This document shows positions 41,250 through 52,609 of a stretch of DNA of 64,000 nt, piece after piece. The DNA is from Aquatica leii (taxonomy: Eukaryota; Arthropoda; Insecta; Coleoptera; Lampyridae), in contig CM069439.1 in the NCBI GenBank assembly GCA_035610365.1, positions 8,432,001-8,496,000 of the forward strand, given 5' to 3'. Both the position numbers and the translations under genes were made by a program. Positions within the stretch are counted from its first letter, which is position 1, and each line of letters starts with the position of its first letter. The notes below the pieces were generated by a model that made no database searches, was not told the DNA's origin, and saw only the letters and a list, made by a program, of their open reading frames with translations.

Positions 41250-41841
41250 TGCATGTATAGCTTTATGTTTGCAGTGCATTTATTAATTTATTCAAGTACG
41301 TATTTTAACTGACCTACGTAACGTCACCTCATTTAAGCATCTATGTTATCTTCTAGTTGTTTTTAGTGTACTCGTGCAGTTCTTAGAATAAAAACGTTGT
41401 GATAACATTATTTTGTATTTGTTTTTGTGTAAATTACTGAGAAAAAATGTGTAGTTCTTAGAACTAAATTAAACATCATAACTAGGTATGAGTAGTGGTA
41501 TCAATATTCGATACACAAAATACTGTATCACTCACCTCTAATCATATCATTACAACACCGTATTTCATTTTTTTTATTTCAGTGTCAATAAACTTAAGGC
41601 AGTAATAAATGTAAGATGTCTGTAATTTTCGATTTATTTGGCTCCAAATTTAAATATTTGAAATGCTGCATTAGAACATTATTTTTTGCTTGTATTGATG
41701 CTATAATTTCACCTTTAAAATTAATCCGATACACGGTGTATGTATTCATGTATGTATTTACTCGTTTCTAATCAATAAAAAAATCATTAGGTTATTGTTG
41801 TCAAAAGCCCCAAGAGTGATTCTATTAAGCGGCGTTCACTG
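41250..41841. mobile_element. partial copy of the CAGTG..CGCCGCTTA element
   Basis: The right part matches 54640-55275 in the same orientation (shared TTTATTCAAGTA, CCTACGTAAC, AACATTATTTTGTATTT, ATGTGTAGTTC and ATTAAACATCATAAC). It ends ATTAAGCGGCGTTCACTG at 41841 followed by TA. The left terminus is missing. Confidence 0.6.
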
Positions 41842-42586
41842 TATTTAATATAGTTTAATTCCTTTAGTGGTGTTTAATTTATTTCATTATATCTACTATA
41901 TTGGTTTTTATTTTAATAAAATATTTTTTATATGTATACGTTGCCTACATTACAGCTAAATTATCAGTAAAAGAATGAATAAAATATATAAATTATTCAA
42001 TCATTGTATTTTTTCGTAAACTTGACATTTTTTATATTTGATTATTAGTAGTCAGCAAAATTCAACAGTTTCAAATTTCTGTTGTTCTGAGTCGACGATT
42101 CAGCTGATATGTAACCGACATTAAAGTTACCGTACATAAACATTATTAGTCACAAGTCCGTAAAAGCAATGGTAAAAGTTTTAAGATAATTTCTTCGAAT
42201 TTTATTACGTCACTACTACAAGTACACCATCTGTCAAAGAAAAGATAATTTATTTCAAAGCTGTGATGATTATTTTATCTGCTACTCAAAACAATTTTTC
42301 TTACTTTGCCATCTGTTGTTAATTTTTCGTACGTTACAAATATTATAGTTAACTAACATTTTTGTATCCGTACTAACTGCCAAAACCTTCATATACGTTG
42401 GCTATCTGTATACCTTATTTATCTGTGGCCAAAGTTACATTTAACGACATTTTTATACAAAAAATAACTGCAATAAATTTTGAACACAGGGAATCAATAA
42501 TACTAATTATCTTTAGAATTCCTTGTTTAGGAGGGGCATGTAAAAACCACTTTACTCCATTTTTGTGGCAACGTTTCTGGTTAAAA
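41842..42586. other. Unassigned AT-rich DNA
   Basis: No supportable feature. Confidence 0.5.
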
Positions 42587-42806
42587 GCGAGCACTTCGTC
42601 GGGCCAAAGAATAAAATCAAGTGGATCAATCCACCGACCAAGGACATAGGCAACTTTACGAGATTGTGTTTACTAAATAATAAATAAAACATTAAACATA
42701 AAATGGTCAATAATTAAATTTTTTTTAAATAACGCAGGACATAAACGTTTAACAAACAATTGACAAATGACAATGATTTTATTCTTTGGCCTGATGAAGT
42801 GCTCGC
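42587..42806. mobile_element. 220-bp hairpin MITE candidate
   Basis: Thirty-three bases at 42587-42619 (GCGAGCACTTCGTCGGGCCA...) match the reverse complement of 42774-42806 at 31 of 33 positions, enclosing about 155 bp of AT-rich DNA. This is the form of a small inverted-repeat element. A target duplication is not evident. Confidence 0.5.
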
Positions 42807-42883
42807 TAAATAGGCATTGTTAAAAATAGTATTACAATATTAAATATTTACTTAACGCTTGTTATGGTGATTACTATCGTAAG

Positions 42884-43002
42884 GGACGTCCACAAGACCG
42901 AATCCATGAACGTTCTAAAAATATCCCAGAAAAAACGTCCCAAGGACGACTACTATAGGTACCAGGACGTCCGGACATTAATAGTACCATTCAAGGACGT
43001 CC
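42884..43002. repeat. cluster of palindromic GGACGTCC motifs
   Basis: Exact GGACGTCC occurs at 42884, 42965 and 42995, with imperfect forms ACGTCCCAAGGACG near 42935 and CCCTGGGACATC near 43001, all within 130 bp of AT-rich DNA. An 8-bp GC-rich palindrome is not expected to recur by chance here. Confidence 0.6.
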
Positions 43003-43500
43003 CTGGGACATCATATGCTATTTGGGTACATAATTCGCTCTGTTAACTCGAATAAAAACAATGTAGGCCTAGAAAGGTTTCTTAGTGATGCGAAGAAACC
43101 AATTAAATGAAAACCAAAGTTCGAAAATAATTTAATAAAGCATTAGGGAAGAATATAGGCACTATAAGATATAACAAAGTACTGAAACATGCTAGAAAAA
43201 TGCAATGAAAACAATAGTTCCTAGTCTGTACTCTGACCCCACACTAACCGATATTGCACAAGTACATACTTTTATCTGCGCATGTACGTACAGTGTACAT
43301 AGTGCATCCAATTTGCACTGTTTTTCGCATAATATGTATACATATAATTTTGGTTTATATGCCGCTGTAGCAGTTTCCTGATCATCGCTCTCTATACAAA
43401 TTCAATGGATCTACAGTTTAATGCCGAATCCGAACGGCGAAATGTGAGAGATGATTTGGCGCATAAGTACACTTTACAAGTTTATGTCATAAATTGTAGG

Positions 43501-43583
43501 CGTTACCAGGATTTGAACTCCGGTTCAGTCAGCGTAGTAAAGGAGCTTCAAGCGCTCGACCCACTACACCATGACGACTCCTA
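43501..43583 (-). ncRNA. tRNA-like sequence A (pseudogene or SINE head)
   Basis: On the minus strand an A-box-like TGGTGTAGTGGGTCGAG is followed about 45 bp later by a B-box-like GAGTTCAAATCCTGG. The sequence is long for a tRNA and does not fold into a clean cloverleaf, so it is a tRNA-derived remnant rather than a working tRNA. Confidence 0.45.
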
Positions 43584-43610
43584 GATAATATGTACCTAAA
43601 CGAAAAAAAA

Positions 43611-43683
43611 ACTATGACGCGACCACGACTTGAACTCTTACTATTAGTGTAGCAAACATATGTCTTACCAACTAAGTCACATC
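43611..43683 (-). ncRNA. tRNA-like sequence B with pol III-type terminator
   Basis: The minus strand reads an A-box-like GACTTAGTTGGTAAGAC, a TTTGCTACACTAA anticodon-arm region and a B-box GAGTTCAAGTCGTGG, about 73 nt in all. A run of T (complement of 43601-43610) follows at once, as in RNA polymerase III termination. It aligns with sequence A from the anticodon arm onward. I cannot assign an anticodon because the stem does not pair well. Confidence 0.45.
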
Positions 43684-44269
43684 TTACTACATTTACATGA
43701 CATATATGTAAATGGTTTTTATGCTTTAATAAATAGCATGTATTAGTTACTTGTAAGTACATTAATGTATGTGCACTGTACGTGTACCACAAATGTACGT
43801 ACAATGGACAAAGTACTGGACTGGGACTGACACAAAATTTACTAAATTACTGGAAAGGTAATATCTATTTTTTAAAAGGCAATTTTGTCAATGTGAATAT
43901 TTCACCTTAAAATTTTATCAATAATAACTCTTAAAAATCGAAGGTAATAGTCAAAACGGGTATATTACAGGCACATGTACTAAGAAAAAGAAATAAACGA
44001 ACTGTGTAAGTTTGGTTTAAAACTTTAATGTCACTTTATTATTAGAAAACCATTTTTGTAGTCAAATCTTTGTAATAAAAAAAGTATAAAAATAGTACTT
44101 GTAGTTTATGCAACTTAAACATACATCAATTTTATAACTTAATTTGTTTAAAAAAAATTATGATTTATTACTAAACTTTCTCTTATTTAGATTATAAAAA
44201 CCTTCAGAATTTTGGCAGCTTTAAAACATGCCAAAAAACAATAATGTAACTATTTTGGTATAAACCCTA

Positions 44270-44700
44270 ACGACAAATCAAATAGTACTGTAACGAATTT
44301 TATAACTCATTTATTTTGTACTAAAAATATTTACACGTTTATAACTACACGAACTAATTAAATCTAACGACATTTAAGAAAAACACTTACACTAATTTAT
44401 ATGGTACAATCACTCGAAAGATAATGTCCGCGGGTAACTTCAGTTTACCACTTGTTTACATTAAAGTCACGTACGTTTATGACTTATTTATTTAAACTTG
44501 TTAATCTTCTTAACGCTGCCGACTTCGAATTACTAATAACTGACTTATGATTTGTTTGTATCGCTTTTATACATTTCTGCTATCTTTCGAGAATCTTCTA
44601 TATTCTTTCGTGAACGTTCTAGACGTGGATAGAAATTACGTAAACGCTCTCGTAATTTACAAAAACTTCGCGAATGTTTCTATTTCCCTATAAAAAAAAC
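44270..44700 (-). repeat. Gypsy LTR-like sequence, inverted
   Basis: The plus strand here matches the reverse complement of 50110-50340 in ordered blocks (CCGACTTCGAAT, AATAACTGAC, TTTTATA, CTATCTTTCGAGAA, TCTATAT, GAACGTTCT, CGTAAACGCTCTCG). The right copy stands as a 5' LTR, so this is an LTR of the same family in the opposite orientation. Confidence 0.6.
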
Positions 44701-45112
44701 ATATAGCATAAAAAATTTATTGCGTGGGTTTCCACATCACCCTGGAGGTACCACACTTGATGCGTTAACTCATTTTTTTACATGGTTGAGTTTCGCCAAA
44801 AGCCCTATGTTTCCATGTGTTATATAATTAATTTTTGATAAAACTAAATTTTACAATTACACACAAAGTTAATTAAAAACATTCTAAGCACACAAATTAT
44901 GCCAACATATAACCAAACTTTACAAATTTGCATTTTATATATTCATTTGTAGTTGCGCATATAGAGTATTAGTTGCCGATAGATAATTTTGGTTTAAGAA
45001 AAACCTTTTAGATAGCAGGTGAAATGTATTATTGGGTCAATTGCAGACTATTTAAAAAAATTGTATCAAAAATACAAGATTTGTGCGAAGAGTAACGAAC
45101 CAAACCAAAACA

Positions 45113-45200
45113 GACTTGAAAAATAAATATATACTGCTAGCAGTAGACTAGATTACAAAGTGGCCAGAAACGTACGTACGTCTAATCGAAAAGAAAATAT
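45113..45200 (+). pseudogene. Gypsy integrase core fragment
   Basis: DLKNKYILLAVD.ITKWPETY (with one stop) is the integrase core around the first catalytic Asp, equivalent to DLGNKYILVAMDYFTKWTEA of the copy at 23.2 kb. Only about 30 codons remain before the satellite array begins. Confidence 0.65.
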
Positions 45201-45289
45201 ATTAAGGTTTGAAAATATACAATCGATCCAAAAGCAATTATAAAAAATATACCCCAATAAACCTAAAAAAATTTGAAAACATGTTCGAT

Positions 45290-48235
45290 ATAAACATAAT
45301 ACCTACAGTAACCCTCTTTATATACAAAAGTTTCGATATAGAAAAAATACCGCGATGCAGCTAAAAGTATAAGATTTTCTTAAAAATAAATATCAATTTA
45401 ATAAAACAAAAAACTCAACCATTATAAACATACCTAGAGTTTGTAAAAAATCTTTGTGGTACTGAAAAGTTACGCTAGAAATCTAAAAAAAAACATTACT
45501 TAATATAATAAAATACTTACAGCTGTGTAAAAACGTTTTTAACTTACAGAGACGCTAACAAGATAAAAAATACTTACATTTGATTAAGAAAAAAAAACTT
45601 TTTAACTTCACTAACACTACCGATAGATACAAAACAAATTTTGATATAAAAAAACCGCGATGCAATTGAAGCATACAATTTTGTTAATATCAATTTACTA
45701 AAAACAAAAACAACTCACCCATTGTAAAAAAAATACCGAGAATACGTAAAAAACCTTCTTTGTGGTGCTAAAAAAACTTTCCTAAAAATGTAAAAAAAAA
45801 TTACACGATATAATAAAATACTTACAGTTCCGTAAAAACATTTCTAACTTACTAACAAGATAAAAAATACTTACATTTCATTCAAAAATAAAACATTTCA
45901 ACTTCACTAACACGACCGATAGATAGAAAACAAATTTCGATATAAAAAACCGCGATGCAATTGAAGTATGCAATTTTGTTACAAAAAATATCAATTTACT
46001 ATAAACAAAAAAAAACTCACCCATTGTAAAAAAAATACGTAAAACGTATAAAAAATCTTCTTTGTGGTGCTAAAAGCGTTTCCTAAAAATGTAAAAAAAA
46101 ATTACCCGATATAATAAAATACTTACAGTAGAGTAAAAATATTTCTAACTTACTAACAAGATAAGAAATACTTACATTTCATTAAGATCAAAACACTTTT
46201 CAACTTCACTAACACAACCGATAGATAGAAAACAAATTTCGATATAAAAAACCGCGATGCAATTGAAGTATGCAATTTTGTTACAAAAAATATCAATTTA
46301 CTATAAACAAAAAAAAACTCACCCATTGTAAAAAAAATACGTAAAACGTGTAAAAAATCTTCTTTGTGGTACTAAAAGCGTTTCCTAAAAATGTAAAAAA
46401 AAATTACCCGATATAATAAAATACTTACAGTAGAGTAAAAATATTTCTAACTTATTAACAAGATAAGAAATACTTACATTTCATTAAGACCAAAACACTT
46501 TTCAACTTCACTAACACGACCGATAGATAGAAAACAAATTTCGATATAAAAAACCGCGATGCAATTGAAGTATGCAATTTTGTTACAAAAAATATCAATT
46601 TACTATAAACAAAAAAAAACTCACCCATTGTAAAATAAATACGTAAAACGTGTAAAAAATCTTCTTTGTGGTGCTAAAAGCGTTTCCTAAAAATGTAAAA
46701 AAAAATTACCCGATATAATAAAATACTTACAGTAGAGTAAAAACATTTCTAACTTACTAACAAGATAAGAAATACTTACATTTTATTAAGACCAAAACAC
46801 TTTTCAACTTCACTAACACGACCGATAGATAGAAAACAAATTTCGATATAAAAAACCGCGATGCAATTGAAGTATGCAATTTTGTTACAAAAAATATCAA
46901 TTTACTATAAACAAAAAAAAACTCACCCATTGTAAAAAAAATACCTAAAACGTGTAAAAAATCTTTGTGGTGGTAAAAAAGTTTCCTAAAAATGTAAAAA
47001 AAAATTACCCGATATAATAAAATACTTACAGTAGAGTAAAAATATTTCTAACTTATTAACAAGATAAGAAATACTTACATTTTATTAAGACCAAAACACT
47101 TCAACTTCACTAACACGACCGATAGATAGAAAACAAATTTCGATATAAAAAACCGCGGTGCAATTGAAGTGCACAATTTTGTTACAAAAAAATAACAATT
47201 TACTAAAAACAAAACTCACCCATTGTAAAAAAAAATACCTAAAACGTGTAAAAAATCTTCTTTGTGGTGCTAAAACAGTTTCCTAAAAATGTAAAAAAAT
47301 TACCCGATATAATAAAATACTTACAGTAGAGTAAAAACATTTCTAACTTACTAACAAGATAAGAAATACTTACATTTTATTAAGACCAAAACACTTTTCA
47401 ACTTCACTAACACGACCGATAGATAGAAAACAAATTTCGATATAAAAAACCGCGATGCAATTGAAGTATGCAATTTTGTTACAAAAAATATCAATTTACT
47501 ATAAACAAAAAAAAAACTCACCCATTGTAAAAAAAATACGTAAAACGTGTAAAAAATCTTCTTTGTGGTGCTAAAAGCGTTTCCTAAAAATGTAAAAAAA
47601 AATTACCCGATATAATAAAATACTTACAGTAGAGTAAAAATATTTCTAACTTATTAACAAGATAAGAAATACTTACATTTTATTAAGACCAAAACACTTT
47701 TCAACTTCATTAACACGACCGATAGATAGAAAACAAATTTCGATATAAGAAACCGCGATGCAATTGAAGTATGCAATTTTGTTACAAAAAATATCAATTT
47801 ACTATAAACAAAAAAAACTCACCCATTGTAAAAAAAAAAATGTAAAAAATCTGCTTTGTGGTGCTAAAAGCTTTTCCTAAAAATGAAAAAAAAAAATTAG
47901 CCGATATAGTAAAATACTTAGTTCCGTAAAAACATTTCTAACTTACCAACAAGATAAAAATACTTACATTTCATTCAAAAATATAACATTTCAACTTCAC
48001 TAACACTACCGATAGATAGAAATTTTGATATAAAAAACTTTTCCTATAAATGTAAAAAAAATTACCCGACATAATAACATACTTACCGCTGAGCAAAAAT
48101 GTTTTTATTTATACAAAAACATTTCTAACTTACAGGCATTAACGAGATTATTCTTAATAAAAAAAATACTTACAGTTCATAAAAAAAACTTTTTAACTTC
48201 ACTAACACTACCGAATATAGACTTTCGCGTTGCGT
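45290..48235. repeat. satellite array, about 302-bp unit, about nine copies
   Basis: ACCGATAGATAG recurs near 45614, 45913, 46215, 46518, 46820, 47117, 47414, 47716 and 48006, a step of 297-303 bp. Each unit also carries CCGCGATGCAATTGAAG, ACTCACCCATTGTAAA, TTTGTGGTGCTAAAA, TTACCCGATATAATAAAATA and two or three ACTTAC sites. Central units (45900-47800) are more than 95% alike by eye. Outer units are diverged and shortened, as expected if unequal exchange homogenises the middle. Confidence 0.93.
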
Positions 48236-48247
48236 TAATGACCTATC

Positions 48248-48705
48248 CAGTGTGATTGATTTCACGGTCCAAGCATAAATCTATCTTATTATATAAGAGA
48301 AAAAAATATTAAGCAAAAATACTCTATTCAATGCTTAATAATGCTACACGTTCAGAAAAACACAGTGATTACTTTTTTTTAATATGTTCATACATCTTAG
48401 AAAACACGCGCAGAAATTTACTACTAAGAAGAGCTCGATTATCTGTTCAAAACAATGGAGGACACTGAACATGTCATTTAATTAATATTTTTGTCTTTTT
48501 TAACTGATTAAGTTATAATTTCGTGATGTATTTCTGTTATAATTTTTCATTAGCAAAGTGAATTTTAAGCCCTTGAAAAATATTTAAACATAAGTTATTT
48601 TTTTTGCGATACTCTTTTGTATTTGCGTAAATTGTTTAAACAACTTTTTTCTTACCTTTATAATAAAATAGTCAAATCCTTAGACGCGTGAAATCAATCA
48701 CACTG
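48248..48705. mobile_element. 458-bp MITE with CAGTGTGATTGATTTCACG ends
   Basis: CAGTGTGATTGATTTCACG at 48248 matches the reverse complement of 48687-48705 (CGTGAAATCAATCACACTG) exactly. TA follows on the right, while the left flank is TATC. The interior is AT-rich and non-coding. It abuts the end of the 302-bp satellite. Confidence 0.65.
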
Positions 48706-50109
48706 TATACTTTTCATGCATAAAAAATCAATCAATAAAATACAATAAAAGTGTTTACATAATATAAATACATAGTACTTACGATTTATAAAATATGTAT
48801 ACTTACGGTTTATTAAAAGCACTTTTACATTTACAAAAAACACTTCCTATATACACCAAAAATACTGTATGATACGTAATACAATTCTGATAATATACCT
48901 ATATCGTATAAACTTGAGCAAAATAAATATTTTTAGACAAAAAATTAAGAAGTGATTGCTAAATAAAAATCAGCAATAAAAATTAATTACTATAATGACT
49001 ATCGTAATTATTGTAAGTATAATCTAATGCAATGCGCGGGTATTTGAATAGCAATTAATATACTAAAAAACTATAAACAAATTTCTAAAACTGCTCTAAA
49101 ATGTTATTTGATAGAAATAGCAGCTAATGTTTTTTTGTAAACAATTAAGCGTTGATGCTTTCAAGAAATACAAAGTTTAAAACTAAAAACTCTTACCTTG
49201 ACGAGGGCGTAAGTCTAGACATACCGCATTTACCTGTAAAATATAAGTTAATTAGAAATTTAGTTTACAATTGTAATATTGTTAAAAATTATTTATATCT
49301 AATAAAATTTGACTTAAAAATAATATTTAAAATTATTTTGAATCTATCACGGGGAATTTGAGAAGGTAATCCTAAATTCTTATAAGTATACATTTGCTTA
49401 TTATCGAAAAAATTTTATATAGACAGAAACTACTTTTTACACAAGATTAATTGAACAAGTAGTTTAGATGTCGTGTTTTTCAAAAACAAAATAAAATACG
49501 CTTTGGTGTAAGCGGTTATCAAGAAAAGCGAAGAACAAGGTGCGTTCGTCTATGAGATAAGTAGATATGCACCGTACGTATCCGGAATAGTGTTAGCGTA
49601 AAACAAGGTGGGGAAAGCGGAATGTTTAAAAACCATGTACTATCGAAAACATGTGAACAGACGGTGCTGTTAGTTAAATACCGTTTTCTAAAACACACGA
49701 ACAAGATTGTTTGAACTTAGTATACAAGATTTGTCGACCTCGCCCATTCTAACAGAAGGGTCAAGTGACAAAAGTTTAATTTCTTCTGCAAGTAGACACA
49801 TTAAAAATAGAGAAAGTGTCAAAAACCCAAAATCTACGCGTGCGAAGCAGCGCGGATAAGCTATTATTTTACAAGCCTATAAACTAAACATTCTTCTTTG
49901 TGTATAAATACGATTGGGCGCTTGACTATTAACGATAAAAGTAGCGAAGAAAGACAAAATCATCTTAGTCAATCAATTTTATATGATCTATAAAAACATA
50001 AAAGAGAGTTAGAGAAAAACATGCTTTACCAACGGTTAAACAAATCGTCTGCTGCTGAAACATCTACTCAGACTGACGTGGTCCACGCAAACGGAATAGC
50101 ATGAATTGC
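48706..50109. other. Unassigned AT-rich DNA
   Basis: Satellite-like ACTTAC motifs continue sparsely to about 48860. Beyond that I see no supportable gene. Short open stretches near 49152-49361 show no family resemblance. Confidence 0.45.
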
Positions 50110-50380
50110 CAAAAAGACAATTCGTATTGAAACGTTCAATTTCGAGAGCGTTCACGAACTTCTTATCCAATTCCAGAACGTTTGGGAAGTATATAGAAAG
50201 TTCTCGAGATAGATAACGGAAATATATAAAAACGGTGCAAAGAAAGTATAGGTCAGTTATTCGAAGTCGGCGTGCCTTGAATGTAAACAAATGTCAGTTT
50301 TAAGATAAACAATTCGTGTAGTTATAAAAGTGTAAATATTTTGTGTATACATAAGTTAGTTTTAAAATTCGTTATATTGG
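50110..50380 (+). repeat. 5' LTR (partial) and primer-binding region of a Gypsy element
   Basis: A TATA box (ATATATAAAAACGG near 50221) and the blocks shared with 44270-44700 mark this as an LTR. It ends near 50377 before TTGGTGTCAGGTGTGGGG, a sequence of the kind that follows Gypsy LTRs as primer-binding site. The exact 5' boundary is not seen. Confidence 0.6.
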
Positions 50381-50482
50381 TGTCAGGTGTGGGGTATCGA
50401 ATCGAATAAATAAACAACTGTTTCGTTTTACGCTTCGCGTGTATTTGTTTATAAAGCCAAGAGGAAACCTAAGCAGATATAT

Positions 50483-51000
50483 ATGTTAAATTTAAAAGAA
50501 GAAATTTGCGAATCTGTGAATGAGAAAATAGAAGCAATAGAAAACAAATTAGAAGACCGAATGAAACTGCTTGAAAAAAGGATAAATCAAATGAATTGTC
50601 ACGGTGTAGGAAGTGTTACGAGAGAAGACTTAATAATAGACCGTCGGGAAGAAACCACTCACAAGTTTAAAGTGGTACCTCCAAATTTTGATGGTCAATT
50701 TCTATTGTCAATCTACTACAAGCAGTTTAAAGCCGCAGACTGTTCTTGACCACCTGCAAGAAAATTATAAACTCTTAATTTCACGTTTAGAAATAAAATA
50801 TGGAGATGCTTATCTTCAACAAGTGTACCAAACTCAAATTAAAAGTCGGGTTCAGAAAGCTGCCGAAATTCTGCAAGAGTTTGAGGCTGACATCGCCAAA
50901 TTAACAATGCTAGCTCGACCGGGGACTTTGGATGATGCTTTAGTGCATGCCTTGGAGTTTGAAAGCAGCAAAAAAAGCATCGCAACGAGACGCTCATAAA
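50483..51000 (+). pseudogene. Gypsy gag pseudogene
   Basis: Starts MLNLKEEICESVNEKIEAIE, a coiled-coil N-terminus, then FKVVPPNFDGQF. After a frameshift near 50720 it continues with VLDHLQENYKLLISRLEIKY and LQEFEADIAKLTMLARPGTL, typical Gypsy gag. Capsid sequence between the two is deleted. Confidence 0.75.
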
Positions 51001-51081
51001 CTCAGCTGTGCTGTATAAGTACCCGCGCAAACACTAGAAAGCATCAAGGAGATAGCGCGACGAATACTTCGGGAAAGAGGA

Positions 51082-51650
51082 GTGACGACTTTGCACTGCG
51101 GTGAAATAGGCCATGTTCGACGACATCGTACTCAACCCAAAAAGAAGACAAGAAGAGCGCTAAAAAATTTGGAACGAGTTGACCAAAAGAGACAAAAGTT
51201 AATCTCATCTAGTCTTGTTCCGGAGATTACCATTCAAATGGCATTGCCAATGGAGCAATTGCATAGCATTTATCTCGATGGCAAGAGCAATGGAAGAAGT
51301 GTTCAGTTACTGGTTAACACGGGAGCGACGAAGACCATCATTCTTCCGAACATATTACGGGAAGATGAGAAGACATCACGAGTAACAGTACGACTTCGAA
51401 TGGCTACGGGCGAAGCAATACCTACTCACGGACAAGTCAAAGTAACCATTAGTTTGGGAAATGGAGTAATCGACCATCAAGTACTGGTAGCCGACATAGC
51501 GGAAGAATAAGTTATCCTGGGAATGGACGTTATAAAAAAGTATGGGTTCCATTTGGATATGAAGAACGATGTCTTAAAGATCGACAGTGAAGAAATTCCT
51601 TTTCATTCGTCAGAGAAGGCAGCCGTGCGAGTCTGATTGAGTGAAGACGT
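51082..51650 (+). pseudogene. Gypsy nucleocapsid knuckle and protease pseudogene
   Basis: CGEIGHVRRH is a remnant of a CCHC zinc knuckle (51097-51126). LLVNTGATKTIILPN (about 51310-51354) is the retropepsin active site with the catalytic Asp of DTGA changed to Asn. VILGMDVIKKYGFHLDM follows after a stop at 51508-51510. The Asp-to-Asn change alone would inactivate the protease. Confidence 0.8.
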
Positions 51651-52124
51651 GACTGCCTGCAAAGACTGAAAACCTGGATGGAAATCTCCGGGAAGGCTAC
51701 ATTCGCGCGATCGAACTAATGGAGGGCGAATTAGTTGAAAAAAAAACTAGTCGTTGGCAGAACTTTAGTACGAGTGAAAAATACGATGCCAGTAAGGATC
51801 TTAAATGTCAACTCAGATCTGGCAACGTTGAAAAAGAAGACCGCTGTAGGCTAATGCACGCCAGTATCTCAAATTGTGAGATGCGTAAAGTCTAACGAAG
51901 ATACGTCGCTGAAGAAGTGCCTACAACATCTATTGGACATTCTTACCTCCAAATGCCAAAACCTCAACCAAGACCAGCTGGCTAAAGTTAAAGTGTTGAT
52001 CCAGCAGTATCAAGATGTGTTCGCGCTAGAGAGTGGTTTCAAAGGAAGAACTAACGTGGTGAAGCATAAAATTTACAACATCCACGCCGACTTGCTTCGG
52101 CGAAAAGAGGAGAAGCAGAACAAA

Positions 52125-52600
52125 AATGGATATGGAGAAAGGTGTAATTGAACGCAGTCCCTGTCAAGATCCCATTGGTTTTCCACTTCAAATTTAAATA
52201 GTGGTTACTGGCAGGTAGAATTGGAACCCAAGAATCGTGAAAAAACAACTATTACGATTGAAACTGGTTTGTGGCAGTTTACTGTGATACCCCTCGGCCT
52301 GTATAACGCTCCTGCAACGTTAGAGCGTTTGATGGAAACCATCTTGCGCCGACTGTCTTGGAAGACGTGCTTGGTTTACCTAGACGACGTGATCGTGGTT
52401 GGAAGGTCGTTTAAAGAACATTTAAACAACCTAAAAGAAGTGTTTCAACAACTACATGGTGCAAATCTAAAACTGAGCCCAAAGAAGTGCCATGTATTTA
52501 AGAAAGAAGTGCAATACCTTGGCCACGTCGTACTTAGAGATGGAGTAAAGGCTGACCCAGACAAAATCCGAGCAGTGCAAGCGTAGCAAACATCAAGTCC
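52125..52600 (+). pseudogene. Gypsy reverse transcriptase pseudogene with internal deletion
   Basis: MEKGVIERSPCQDPIGFPLQ (about 52132-52192) jumps straight to SGYWQVELEPKNREKTTITI, so the RT palm section including its first catalytic Asp is missing. The rest is open: GLWQFTVIPLGLYNAPATLE, TCLVYLDDVIVVGRSFKEHL with YLDD, and YLGHVVLRDGVKADPDKIRA. Confidence 0.85.
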
Positions 52601-52609
52601 GAAGTTTCG

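Noticed and set aside
45290-48235. CRISPR-like regular repeats
   Set aside because: The whole 302-bp unit is repeated with no variable spacers; this is eukaryotic satellite DNA.
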